This document shows, piece after piece, positions 25,817 to 35,018 of a stretch of DNA of 64,000 nt. The stretch lies in contig NZ_JAHCMB010000049.1 in NCBI RefSeq assembly GCF_019904155.1, positions 106,607 through 170,606 of the forward strand, in the 5' to 3' direction. The notes beneath the pieces were generated by a model, which was given only the letters and a program-made list of their open reading frames with translations, had not been told where the DNA came from and ran no database searches. The translations under genes were made by a program, and so were the position numbers. How positions within the stretch are numbered: position 1 is the stretch's first letter; each line of letters opens with the position of its first letter. The DNA is from Paenibacillus sinensis (lineage in GTDB: Bacteria > Bacillota > Bacilli > Paenibacillales > Paenibacillaceae).

Positions 25817-26767
25817 GTGCTGTCCTACATTATCAGGAGATTATTAATAGCCGTTCCCGTGCTGTTCGGCGTAACCATAATTAACTTTATCATTATCAAT
25901 ATGGCGCCGGGCAACCCGGTGGACATGATGATCGACCCGAGTATTCCGGCATCTGTCATTGAAGCCAAGAAGGAAGCACTCGGGTTGAATGATCCGATGT
26001 ATATGCAGTACTTCCATTGGCTGGGCAATGTCTTTCAGGGGAATTTGGGATTCTCCTATACCACATATCAGCCCGTTGCCCAGATGATCGGCGAGCGGAT
26101 CGGACCGACGCTGTTATTGATGGGACTGGCCATGATTATCGGACTGATTATCGCTATCCCGTTAGGCATCCTGAGTGCGGTCAAGCAGTATTCCAAGTTG
26201 GATTATCTGGCATCTGTGTCGTCCCTTATCGGAATCTCTGTTCCGCATTTTTTCCTCGGTTTGGGCATGATCTATATCTTCGCCTTGCAGTTAAAAATAT
26301 TGCCAACCGGCGGAATGTTCACCCTGGGCGAAGGGGGAGGCTTTCTGGATGTGCTCAAGCACCTTATCTTACCGGTCATGGTGCTCGGGATCGGGATGGC
26401 CGGAAAAAAAATGCGCTACGTCAGATCCAGCGTGCTTGAAATTCTGGATCAGGATTATCTTCGTACCGCAAGGGCAAAGGGTGTCCGTGAATTTCTGGTC
26501 GTCAACAAGCATGCCCTGCGCAACGCATTGATTCCCATCATAACCGTCGTTGGACTGGAGATTCCTTCATTATTAGGCGGGGCGGTCGTGATTGAACAGA
26601 TTTTCTCCTGGCCCGGACTTGGGCAGCTGACGATCGGCTCAATCAGCAATCGCGATTATCCTACGCTAATGGCTCTTAATATGATGGCGGCTCTGATTGT
26701 ACTGTTCAGCAATCTCCTGACCGACATCGTCTATTCGATCGTTGATCCGCGCATCAAGTATCAATAA
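25817..26767 (+). CDS. Peptide ABC transporter permease (DppB/OppB type)
   Basis: This 316-aa inner-membrane permease has six predicted membrane segments. The N-terminus MLSYIIRRLLIAVPVLFGVT and the EAA loop (YLRTARAKGVREFLVVNKHALRN, about residues 212-234) are typical. The start is GTG 25817, seven bases after an AGAGGTGAG site. It pairs with the following permease to form the translocation channel. Confidence 0.92.
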   Translation: MLSYIIRRLLIAVPVLFGVTIINFIIINMAPGNPVDMMIDPSIPASVIEAKKEALGLNDPMYMQYFHWLGNVFQGNLGFSYTTYQPVAQMIGERIGPTLLLMGLAMIIGLIIAIPLGILSAVKQYSKLDYLASVSSLIGISVPHFFLGLGMIYIFALQLKILPTGGMFTLGEGGGFLDVLKHLILPVMVLGIGMAGKKMRYVRSSVLEILDQDYLRTARAKGVREFLVVNKHALRNALIPIITVVGLEIPSLLGGAVVIEQIFSWPGLGQLTIGSISNRDYPTLMALNMMAALIVLFSNLLTDIVYSIVDPRIKYQ

Positions 26768-26778
26768 GGAGGTATGAA

Positions 26779-27708
26779 ATGGCCACGGTCAATGCAAACA
26801 TTAGTCTGGATACCAAAGGAGGCGGTTCACCCTCCGATGCAGACAAGACAACAGCAGCCAGGCAGGAAAGCTACTTGCGGATGGTTGCCAAAAGATTCAC
26901 CAAGCATAAGCTGGCGGTTGCCGGACTCGTAGTTATGATCCTGCTCGCGCTGATCGCCATCTTTGCTCCCTGGTTATCACCAGGCAATCCCTATGATTTA
27001 ACGGCAAGCTTCGAGGCGCCCCCAAGCGCGGAGCATCTTCTCGGTACGGACCAGGTTGGCCGTGATGTATTAAGCCGGCTGATCTATGCCGCCCGTGTAT
27101 CCCTCCTTGTAGGTGTGGGTTCGGTAGCGATCAGCGTAATTATCGGAACCGTGCTTGGACTTGTCTCCGGCTATTTCGGAGGGTGGATCGACAACGTGAT
27201 CATGAGATTCACCGATATCTTCATGTCATTTCCGCAATTAATGCTGATTCTGGTAGTTGTCAGTGTGGTTGGACCAAGTTTAACCAATGTTATTGTCGTC
27301 CTGGGCATACTGGGATGGACGACAGTCGCAAGACTGGTCAGAGGCAGCGTTCTGTCCATTAAGCAAATGGATTATGTGAAAGCCAGTGTAGGACTGGGTT
27401 TTAGCACCCCTCGTATACTGATCAGTCACATTCTGCCGAATACAGTCGCACCGATCCTGGTTAATGCAACATTCGGAATTGCCGGCGCAATTATGATCGA
27501 AGCAGCGCTGAGTTTCCTGGGCCTGGGCGTACAGCCGCCGACGGCAAGCTGGGGGAATATGCTGACAGGGGCCCAATCGTTGACCGTGCTCACATCCGAG
27601 CCTTGGTTATGGCTGCCTCCAGGCATTATGATTGTCCTTAGCGTACTGTCGGTTAACTTTATCGGCGATGGGTTGCGGGATGCCATGGATCCAAAAAGCT
27701 TGCGATAG
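26779..27708 (+). CDS. Peptide ABC transporter permease (DppC/OppC type)
   Basis: This 309-aa permease is the partner of the upstream DppB-like protein. After a hydrophilic N-terminal stretch of about 45 residues come six membrane segments. LLGTDQVGRDVLSRLIYAAR and the EAA-loop region MDYVKASVGLGFSTPRI are typical of DppC. AAGGAGG precedes the ATG. Confidence 0.92.
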   Translation: MATVNANISLDTKGGGSPSDADKTTAARQESYLRMVAKRFTKHKLAVAGLVVMILLALIAIFAPWLSPGNPYDLTASFEAPPSAEHLLGTDQVGRDVLSRLIYAARVSLLVGVGSVAISVIIGTVLGLVSGYFGGWIDNVIMRFTDIFMSFPQLMLILVVVSVVGPSLTNVIVVLGILGWTTVARLVRGSVLSIKQMDYVKASVGLGFSTPRILISHILPNTVAPILVNATFGIAGAIMIEAALSFLGLGVQPPTASWGNMLTGAQSLTVLTSEPWLWLPPGIMIVLSVLSVNFIGDGLRDAMDPKSLR

Positions 27709-27735
27709 ATAAACCAATATCGAGGAGGAGTTTTA

Positions 27736-29370
27736 GTGAAAAGGATTTTTATGAGAAAAAGAGGGGTTAGTCCTGTATTCCTGTGCCTTCTGTTATTCTT
27801 GACTGCATGCAGCAGCAAATCGGCGGATTCCGGGCAAGCTGAGACGGGTGGAACGACAGCCGCCGCCAAAAAAGTAATTAATGTCGGTATTGTAACTTCT
27901 CCTTCCGCTTTTAATCCGATTAATACGCCTAACAATATTACAGCTATCGTAACCTCGATCATGTTCCTGCCGCTTGTCGAGCAGGACGATGAAATGAAAT
28001 TTCAACCGATGCTCGCAGACAGTATTGGAACGAGCGACAATCAGGTGTTTACCGTGAAATTGAACGCGGCCGCCAAATGGAGTGATGGACAACCGGTTAC
28101 AGCCAAAGATGTCCTGTTTACGATCAAGATGATCGCTGACCCGAAAATCAATGCCAGTGTTGCTTCCAACCTGAACGTACTCGAAGGCTTTGACGATACA
28201 GGCAAGGTCCAAGGCAGCTTTGAGAGCGTGACGGGAGTCAAGCTGGTGGATGACCATACGCTGGAATTCCGCACGAAGAACAAGATGGATCTGGATCTGT
28301 TCAAATCCAAAGTTGGAACCAACGTCAAGACGCTGCCTGAGCATGTATTGAAGGATGCTGCCGTAGATACCTGGGATCAGAATGAATTCTTCCAGAAACC
28401 GGACGTAACCTCCGGCGCATTCAAGTTCGTAAGCTATGCCAAGGATCAATACATCCAGTTCGAAGCCAACAAGGATTACTTCAAGGGCGCTCCGAAAATT
28501 GATGAACTGAATCTCAAAATTATGCCTTCCGCCAACCTGGTCGCCCAGTTGCAGAGCGGCGAGATTGATATGAACCTGCCGGGTGTGGGCGCAATCGACG
28601 TAGGAGATTATGAACGGGTCAAGAATATGTCCAATCTCCGTACCGTTGAGGGCATCCCTGTCAGTTACCAGACGATCATCTTTAACATGCAGTCGCTTAC
28701 GGATGTGAAAGTCAGACAAGCCATCGCCTATGCGATTAACCGTCAATTGATTGTTGAGAATCTGCTGAAAGGCCAGGCTGAAATCGTTGACGGACCTTAT
28801 ACAAGTCAGCAGCCTTATTTCGATAAAGAGCTTGTTCCTTATGCCTATGATCCGACCAAAGCCAAAGAGCTGCTTAAGGAAGCAGGCTGGGACAGCAGCA
28901 AGAAGCTGACGTTCGTCGTGCCGACAGGCAACAAGACGAGAGAACAGGCTGCCGATATAATCGTACAGAATCTGAAGGCCGTCGGCATTGAGACGCAAAT
29001 TCAGAAGTATGATGTTGCGACTTCGGTACAGAAGGTCCAGGATAAACAGTTTGATATTGACCTTCTGGGACAAGCGATTACCATTGATCCCGACTTGACG
29101 ACCACATTGTCCGAGAAAGGGAGCTTCAATCTGAGCGGATACAAAGACGCCGAAATGGAGCAGCTGCTGGCATCCGGCAACAAAGAGATGGACCCGGCGA
29201 AGAAGAAGGAAATCTACAATAAAATCCAGGAGAAATTCAAGGCCGAGCTCCCTCAGCTCACCTTATATTCGGACAAGCAACTACGGGCGATCAATAAAAG
29301 AGTAACGGTTGGCGAGCCGAAGAACTTTGGAACATTCATCGATGTTTATAAATGGGATGTAGCCGAATAA
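27736..29370 (+). CDS. Peptide ABC transporter substrate-binding lipoprotein
   Basis: This 544-aa family 5 extracellular solute-binding protein delivers the substrate to the permeases. The signal peptide ends in the lipobox LTAC (Cys near residue 25), so it is anchored to the outer face of the membrane. The mature part shows the family features KWSDGQPVTAKDVLFTI and VRQAIAYAINRQLIV. The start is GTG 27736 after GAGGAGGAG; the alternative ATG is five codons inside. Specificity cannot be read from sequence. The adjoining M20 hydrolase suggests short peptides or acyl-amino acid conjugates. Confidence 0.92.
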   Translation: MKRIFMRKRGVSPVFLCLLLFLTACSSKSADSGQAETGGTTAAAKKVINVGIVTSPSAFNPINTPNNITAIVTSIMFLPLVEQDDEMKFQPMLADSIGTSDNQVFTVKLNAAAKWSDGQPVTAKDVLFTIKMIADPKINASVASNLNVLEGFDDTGKVQGSFESVTGVKLVDDHTLEFRTKNKMDLDLFKSKVGTNVKTLPEHVLKDAAVDTWDQNEFFQKPDVTSGAFKFVSYAKDQYIQFEANKDYFKGAPKIDELNLKIMPSANLVAQLQSGEIDMNLPGVGAIDVGDYERVKNMSNLRTVEGIPVSYQTIIFNMQSLTDVKVRQAIAYAINRQLIVENLLKGQAEIVDGPYTSQQPYFDKELVPYAYDPTKAKELLKEAGWDSSKKLTFVVPTGNKTREQAADIIVQNLKAVGIETQIQKYDVATSVQKVQDKQFDIDLLGQAITIDPDLTTTLSEKGSFNLSGYKDAEMEQLLASGNKEMDPAKKKEIYNKIQEKFKAELPQLTLYSDKQLRAINKRVTVGEPKNFGTFIDVYKWDVAE

Positions 29371-29394
29371 GTTTGATAAAGCGAGGTATGCCTG

Positions 29395-30825
29395 ATGGCG
29401 ATTGAACGGCATGATTTGAACTACAGCAAGCAGGTTGTCGAGATAGTGGAGCAGAAGGAAGAGCTGCTGACAAGGGTAAGCGATCAAATCTGGTCCTTCG
29501 CGGAGACGCGCTATGAGGAGTACAAGTCCGCCGAGCTTCTTGCGTCCGTGCTGGAAGAGGAAGGATTCACGGTTGAACGGAACGCCGGCGGGATCGAGAC
29601 GGCATTTGTCGCCAGCTATGGCGAAGGCAAGCCGGTCATTGCCATTCTGGGCGAGTACGATGCGCTGTCCGATCTTAGCCAGGAAAAAGGCAAACCGGAG
29701 TACATCCCGCAGATGCCCGGCGGGAACGGCCATGGCTGTGGACATAATTTGCTGGGGACAGGCGCACTTGGCGCCGCCCTGGCGGTTCGAACCTTTATGG
29801 AGCAGCATCACATTCAAGGAACGGTGCGTTATTACGGATGCCCGGCTGAAGAGGGGGGAGGCGGAAAGGCCTATATGGTACGGAAAGGGCTGTTCTCGGA
29901 TGTAGATACAGCCGTTACCTGGCATCCTGGCGGATTAACCAATATTATGGACGTATCCAGTCTGGCAACATCCCAAGTCTTCTTCCGCTTCAAGGGAAAG
30001 AGCGCCCATGCCGGCGGAGATGCTTATCTGGGCAGAAGCGCCCTGGACGCGGTTGAGCTGACCAATGTCGGCTGCAATTATCTCCGCGAGCATATTATTC
30101 CGGAAGCGCGCATTCACTATGCAATCACCCGAACAGGCGGAGTATCCCCCAACGTCGTGCAATCGGATGCGGAGGTGCTGTACAAAATTCGCACACCGAA
30201 ATCCGAGCAGCTCGCCGAGCTATATGAACGGGTATGTAATGTTGCCAAAGGCGCGGCATTAATGACCGGCACGGAGCTGAGCATCCAGTATGATTCCGGA
30301 TCATCGGAATTGATTGTGAACCGGGTTCTGGAGCAATTCCTGTTCGACAAGCTGAACGAGCTCGGGATTCCCGAATTCAGCGAGCTGGAGAAGGGATTTG
30401 CCGCTGAAATTCGTTCGACAATGTCGGAAGCGGAGCTTCGTCATATTCCGGAGGAATTGAACGACGAGGTATTTACGAACCGTATTGAGTCGTACAAGCC
30501 GACCGAAGAGGTTAAAGTCGCAATGGGTTCCACCGATGTTGGCGATGTTAGCTGGAACGTACCTACCGCGCAGGCCTGGATTGCCAGCATGGCGCTTGGC
30601 ACCTCGCTGCATTCCTGGCAGGCCGTCAGCCAGTTCGGCACATCCATTGGACATAAGGGAATGCTCCATGCCAGCAAATTGCTCGGCGCAGCGGTAGTCG
30701 GTCTGTTCGAGCATCCTGAAATCATCGAGCAGGCGAAGCAGGAGTGGTCGGGACGAATGAAGAACAGACGTTACGAGTGTCCCATCCCCGAAGGCTTTGT
30801 GCCTCAACCCATAATAAAAGGATAA
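29395..30825 (+). CDS. M20 family amidohydrolase, AbgB-like
   Basis: This 476-aa cytoplasmic metallohydrolase of peptidase family M20 most resembles AbgB, the p-aminobenzoyl-glutamate hydrolase subunit. Metal-binding and catalytic motifs are visible: GEYDAL, GHGCGHNLLG, the catalytic glutamates in CPAEEGGGGK, the histidine in VTWHPGG and the dimerisation-domain HAGG. A later histidine in the C-terminal part (LGTSLHSWQAV) completes the site. It is the last gene of the transporter operon and probably cleaves the imported conjugate. Other substrates of the family, such as indole-3-acyl or N-acyl amino acids, are possible. Confidence 0.85.
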   Translation: MAIERHDLNYSKQVVEIVEQKEELLTRVSDQIWSFAETRYEEYKSAELLASVLEEEGFTVERNAGGIETAFVASYGEGKPVIAILGEYDALSDLSQEKGKPEYIPQMPGGNGHGCGHNLLGTGALGAALAVRTFMEQHHIQGTVRYYGCPAEEGGGGKAYMVRKGLFSDVDTAVTWHPGGLTNIMDVSSLATSQVFFRFKGKSAHAGGDAYLGRSALDAVELTNVGCNYLREHIIPEARIHYAITRTGGVSPNVVQSDAEVLYKIRTPKSEQLAELYERVCNVAKGAALMTGTELSIQYDSGSSELIVNRVLEQFLFDKLNELGIPEFSELEKGFAAEIRSTMSEAELRHIPEELNDEVFTNRIESYKPTEEVKVAMGSTDVGDVSWNVPTAQAWIASMALGTSLHSWQAVSQFGTSIGHKGMLHASKLLGAAVVGLFEHPEIIEQAKQEWSGRMKNRRYECPIPEGFVPQPIIKG

Positions 30826-30831
30826 TTAAGC

Positions 30832-30881
30832 GGGCATCCCGGAAGCAGCTATGAATTGGCTGCCTGGGATGCCCTGTTTTT
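30832..30881 (+). terminator. Rho-independent terminator after the M20 hydrolase gene
   Basis: GGGCATCCC and GGGATGCCC pair perfectly, with an inner GCAGC/GCTGC stem, and are followed by TGTTTTT. It lies between the convergent M20 and sensor kinase genes. Confidence 0.9.
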
Positions 30882-30905
30882 GTTGTATTCCATTCACGGA
30901 GCCGT

Positions 30906-32678
30906 TCAGTCTACCGGAATACTCATATAGATCGCGGTTCCCCAGGCGAATTTGCTGCGAATCTGTATCCGGTACGCGCTTCCGTAGATCAGCTTCATTC
31001 GCTTGTCGGTATTGAACAATCCGATATGATTCTGACTGTCCGGATCTTCTTCCAGTGTCTCGCGTATCGCCTCCAGACGCTCGGGGAGAATGCCTACTCC
31101 ATTATCGACGATGGATATTACAAGTCGGGAGTTAATTAATCGGGTTCTGACCTTGATTTGCCCTTTACCTTCCTTTTCCTTGATCCCGTGATACAGACTG
31201 TTTTCGATCAGCGGCTGAAGGCTTAGCTTGAGAACATGATATTTCAGAGTCTCTGGATCACAGTCCCAGATGACATTGAATTTGTCCTTATATCTCATTT
31301 TCTGAATCTCAATATACGGAAGCGTCTCTTTAACCTCTGTCTTCAGGGTAACCAGTTCTCCGTTCCCCTCCAGCGAATACCTCAGTATGTCGGAGAGGTT
31401 GCCGATCATTTCATTCACTTCGTTAGGCTTCCCGCCAAGCTTCAGCGCCTTCCAGTTCAGCGTCTCCAGCGTATTGAACAGGAAGTGGGGGTTCATCTGG
31501 GATTGCAATGCCGCAAGCTCAAGTGCCTGGGATTTGTATTTTCTCTCCGATAACTGCACCCTCAGATAATTACGCTCGATGAAATTATTCAAGATGCTCT
31601 GTATGATATACCCGAATACGTCCTTGTCCTTGCTCGGCATAGGCGGCAGCGGGACACCTTTTTGCGCGGAGTCGAATACGGAAATAATGAGCTTGATCGC
31701 ATTCACATTTTTTCTCGTCAAATAATAGGCCAGGAGGCTTCCCATTACTAGCGATATAATCAGCAGAACCACCGTAGTGACGGTCAGTTGGGACGGAATA
31801 CCGTACAGCGAGCGGCTGGGCACTATGGAAATAAAGGTCCAGGGATATTTGGCGGAGATCATTTTATTCACTACTACCTGGTTGTCGTCCACATCCATCC
31901 TGAAGGAAGATGACACCCTGCCGGCAATCGTCTGAATATCTTGCAGAGAGAAGCGTGGCTCGGACATATTCGTGAATATCAGTCTGTGATTGCTGTCGAG
32001 AATTAAATAACTCTGGTCCTGAGGGGTCTCAAGCTTGCTCAAAAGCTCGGAGATATACGAAGGCTTAATATTAAGGACGATCACTCCTTTACTATTATCC
32101 GATAATGTAATCCGGCGAAAAATAGTAATGACCTCCGTGTTCACATTCGTATTATTCGCACCCGGCATCTCGAAGGAGCGCTGCTCCGTCCAAATTTCAT
32201 CATTAGGCGAATGATTCACGTAATCCTCGTACCAACCCGTATCGAAGTAATCTACGAATGACACGATCCCGCCCATAGCGGAGGAGATAAACCTCTGGTT
32301 GGAATTCTCGATATAAATATAAATGGAGTTAATATACGGCTTGCTGATCGACGGGGAGTCGATAAAGCTCTTTAACGTCGAGAGCTGCTGATAGTCATCG
32401 AGTGTTGGCAGATTCTTCTGCATCATGCTCTTCAGATTGGTGAACTGGGTCGCGCTGGCGATGATATGCATGTTCAGCGTGTCCATTTCGTCGAAGATCA
32501 TTTCAATATTTTCCATACTCTGCTGAAGCAGATTCTTATTGGCCTGACTGATCTCGGCGCGGATATATTGCTGAATCAACACCGTGGACAATATTCCCAG
32601 AATCGTAATCGGGATAAGCAGCGGAATCAGAAGTGTGAGCAGATTTTTGACAAAAAAGCTTCGGTATAAGTTGTTCAT
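30906..32678 (-). CDS. Sensor histidine kinase, YesM type
   Basis: This 590-aa membrane histidine kinase is of the LytS/YesM group. A first membrane segment (about residues 12-34) and a second (about 296-318) enclose an extracellular sensing domain of dCache type. A HAMP-like linker leads to the phospho-acceptor region QSQMNPHFLFNTLETLNW near residue 396 and an ATPase domain with LQPLIENSLYHG and VDNGVGI. It is co-transcribed with the response regulator at 32691-33437, 12 bp upstream. Such pairs usually control nearby transport or catabolic genes; the divergent malic enzyme cassette at 33765 is the nearest candidate target. Confidence 0.9.
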   Translation of the reverse strand: MNNLYRSFFVKNLLTLLIPLLIPITILGILSTVLIQQYIRAEISQANKNLLQQSMENIEMIFDEMDTLNMHIIASATQFTNLKSMMQKNLPTLDDYQQLSTLKSFIDSPSISKPYINSIYIYIENSNQRFISSAMGGIVSFVDYFDTGWYEDYVNHSPNDEIWTEQRSFEMPGANNTNVNTEVITIFRRITLSDNSKGVIVLNIKPSYISELLSKLETPQDQSYLILDSNHRLIFTNMSEPRFSLQDIQTIAGRVSSSFRMDVDDNQVVVNKMISAKYPWTFISIVPSRSLYGIPSQLTVTTVVLLIISLVMGSLLAYYLTRKNVNAIKLIISVFDSAQKGVPLPPMPSKDKDVFGYIIQSILNNFIERNYLRVQLSERKYKSQALELAALQSQMNPHFLFNTLETLNWKALKLGGKPNEVNEMIGNLSDILRYSLEGNGELVTLKTEVKETLPYIEIQKMRYKDKFNVIWDCDPETLKYHVLKLSLQPLIENSLYHGIKEKEGKGQIKVRTRLINSRLVISIVDNGVGILPERLEAIRETLEEDPDSQNHIGLFNTDKRMKLIYGSAYRIQIRSKFAWGTAIYMSIPVD

Positions 32679-32690
32679 AGGCAGCTTCCT

Positions 32691-33437
32691 CTAGTTTTCG
32701 TTTCTGTAGTCCCGCGGCGTTTTGCCAAAATGGCGGCGAAAAGTGCGTGTGAAATTCTTCGCGTTGCTGTAGCCGATTATTTCGCTGACTTCATAGGTTT
32801 TATAGCTTTCATCCTTCAGAAGTTCAGCTGCCTTCTCCATTCGGATTTCCATTAAATACTCGGAGAAATTCTTGCCAGTCTTCTGCTTGAAATAGCGGCT
32901 TAAATAGTAGGGATTCATATATGCAATCTTGGCTGCATTCTCAAGTGAAGCCTCTTTGTAATGCTCATCTATATAGGCCTTGACTTTGTCGATGGTCTTC
33001 TCGCTGACCGCCTGTTGGCCTGAATCCCCGGTTTCCTCCCCTTCACGGGCGAGATTCCTCTCTTGATCGAGATCCTCCTTCAAACGCTCGAATACCCGGG
33101 TCAGTTCCGTGTACTTCGTCGGCTTGAGCAAGTAATGCTTAACCCCGAAATTCAGGGCCATTTGCGCGAGCTCAAATTCCCGATAGCCGCTGAGCATCAC
33201 CATATTCACTTTGGAGCGCTGCTCGTACAGCTCTTTGGCGACGTCAAGACCGCCCATGACCGGCATTTTAATATCGCACAGCAAAATATCAACAGCATGA
33301 TTAGAGATGAAATCAAGGGTTTCCAAGCCGTTCACAGTCAATCCAACCACTTCGAAACCAATCTCGTTCCAGGGGAAATATTGGCTTAAGCCATTTCTGA
33401 TCTCGCTCTCGTCATCGGCGATAAGAAGTTTGTACAT
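32691..33437 (-). CDS. Response regulator with AraC-type DNA-binding domain, YesN type
   Basis: This 248-aa response regulator is the partner of the YesM-type kinase. The receiver domain has ADDESEIRNG, the phosphorylation site in ILLCDIKMPVMGG and the lysine in YLLKPTKY. The C-terminal AraC-type domain carries two helix-turn-helix motifs (SLENAAKIAYMNPYYLSRYFK and TYEVSEIIGYSNAKNFTRTFR). An in-frame GTG lies at 33452, but ATG 33437 has GGGGGGT at the right distance and the usual start MYKLLIADDE. The linker between receiver and HTH is short, as in compact YesN proteins. Confidence 0.9.
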   Translation of the reverse strand: MYKLLIADDESEIRNGLSQYFPWNEIGFEVVGLTVNGLETLDFISNHAVDILLCDIKMPVMGGLDVAKELYEQRSKVNMVMLSGYREFELAQMALNFGVKHYLLKPTKYTELTRVFERLKEDLDQERNLAREGEETGDSGQQAVSEKTIDKVKAYIDEHYKEASLENAAKIAYMNPYYLSRYFKQKTGKNFSEYLMEIRMEKAAELLKDESYKTYEVSEIIGYSNAKNFTRTFRRHFGKTPRDYRNEN

Positions 33438-33764
33438 GTGTTGACCCCCCAAGGCAAATCAATATGAAAGAAAAAGTAACATTACTTTTCAATAAAGGGT
33501 AGAACAGAAGAAGCCATGTTAGCTATTATGGCTGGAATCTGGCGTATTCATGCTTTAGCGTTTTTTATTGTAACATTATCGGACATCAAAATCGCTAACA
33601 GGTATCATTTTTTAACCACGAAGTAAAAAAAGAACACTTCTGAATGACACGGCGCAATTTCTCTCAACTGAAGAGTCAAAATATAAAAACGAAGTCCTAC
33701 TTTCTTTCTTTCATTTTTTATTAACTAGTAATAGGGATTCTTTGAAAAGGAAAGGAAGAAAACG
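33438..33764. promoter_or_regulatory. Divergent control region between the YesN-type and malic enzyme genes
   Basis: The 327-bp AT-rich region contains no gene. It has a near-perfect palindrome AAAAGTAA-ca-TTACTTTT at 33472-33489, and the 9-mer GTAACATTA occurs twice, at 33476-33484 and 33570-33578. Both could be binding sites for the YesN-type regulator. I see no sigma-A pair strong enough to name. Confidence 0.45.
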
Positions 33765-35015
33765 ATGGATCATAACCAAGCTGCACCGTCTACCCGGCCT
33801 TCGGCCGCTGATGCTGATCTTGCCAATCCGGTATTCCGGGTTCATCTCGGAGGAAAAATATCTGTTCAATCCTCCATGGAAATCAAGAATAGGGAAATGC
33901 TATCCAAGGTATATACACCCGGAGTGGCACAAGTATGCACTTCCATTCACCACAATCCACAGCATGTCCATTCATTGACTATGAAGAGCAATACGGTAGC
34001 TGTCGTCTCGGACGGAACCGCTGTCCTCGGACTAGGCGATATCGGACCTGCCGCGGCCCTGCCTGTAATGGAAGGAAAAGCGATGCTGTTTAAGCAGCTT
34101 GCTGATATCAATGCGTTCCCGTTATGTCTGAATACGCAGGACACGGAGGAAATCATTTTCACTGTCAAAGCGGTAAGTCCCGTATTCGGCGGAATCAATC
34201 TCGAAGATATTAGTGCCCCCCGGTGTTTTGAGATTGAGAAGCGTCTGGTGGAGGAGCTGGACATTCCGGTATTCCATGACGATCAGCATGGTACGGCTAT
34301 CGTTGTACTCGCCGGCCTGATTAATGCGATCAAGGTTGTTAACAAGCGTATGGAGGATCTGCGTGTTGTTGTCAACGGGATTGGCGCCGCTGGTGTGTCG
34401 ATCTGCAAATTATTGATAAAAGCCGGGGTAGGCCGGATTATCCCTGTCGACAGACAGGGAGCCATTGTCCAGGGGGGCGCTTATGAGAACCCGATGTGGC
34501 AGTGGCTTGCCGACCAGCCGCAGACCGGCCAGGAACCCGGCAGTTTGAAAGACATGATTCATGGAGCGGATGTGTTCATAGGGGTATCCAAGGGGGGCTT
34601 GTTGAAGGGAGAGGATTTACAGCGCATGAATCCAGGCGCCATCGTATTTGCGCTCGCCAACCCGGAGCCCGAAATCATGCTCTCCGAAGCGCTTCCTTAT
34701 GTCGCGGTGTATGCCTCGGGAAGAAGCGATTTTCCGAACCAGATCAATAACGTGCTGGCGTTTCCGGGTATTTTTCGCGGGGCACTCGATTGCAGGGCGA
34801 AGGTAGTCAATGACGCGATGAAGATGGCGGCGGCTCATGCTATCGCGGCTTCCGTGTCCGACGCAGAACGCAGCGCCCAGTATATAATCCCGGACATATT
34901 TAATGAACAAATCGTTCCCAACGTAAGAAAGGCCGTGATTCTCGCAGCAGCAGAGACTGGAGCGGCACTTGTAATCCCTGATGATATCCTCATTGCAGAT
35001 GGGCAAGAGGTGTAG
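33765..35015 (+). CDS. NAD(P)-dependent malic enzyme
   Basis: This 416-aa enzyme of the short bacterial malic enzyme type oxidatively decarboxylates malate to pyruvate. The N-terminal domain contains YTPGVAQVC, the divalent-metal and substrate site VFHDDQHGTA, and the proximal motif DGTAVLGLGDIGPAA. The nucleotide fold shows VVNGIGAAGVSICKLL. Cofactor preference cannot be decided by eye. It is the first gene of a cassette with an MFS transporter 3 bp later and aspartase. Together they suggest conversion of aspartate or C4-dicarboxylates to pyruvate, with fumarase supplied from elsewhere. Confidence 0.93.
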   Translation: MDHNQAAPSTRPSAADADLANPVFRVHLGGKISVQSSMEIKNREMLSKVYTPGVAQVCTSIHHNPQHVHSLTMKSNTVAVVSDGTAVLGLGDIGPAAALPVMEGKAMLFKQLADINAFPLCLNTQDTEEIIFTVKAVSPVFGGINLEDISAPRCFEIEKRLVEELDIPVFHDDQHGTAIVVLAGLINAIKVVNKRMEDLRVVVNGIGAAGVSICKLLIKAGVGRIIPVDRQGAIVQGGAYENPMWQWLADQPQTGQEPGSLKDMIHGADVFIGVSKGGLLKGEDLQRMNPGAIVFALANPEPEIMLSEALPYVAVYASGRSDFPNQINNVLAFPGIFRGALDCRAKVVNDAMKMAAAHAIAASVSDAERSAQYIIPDIFNEQIVPNVRKAVILAAAETGAALVIPDDILIADGQEV

Positions 35016-35018
35016 CCA

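Noticed and set aside
27793-29073. 426-aa open frame opposite the substrate-binding protein gene
   Set aside because: Shadow frame; the plus-strand lipoprotein is well supported.
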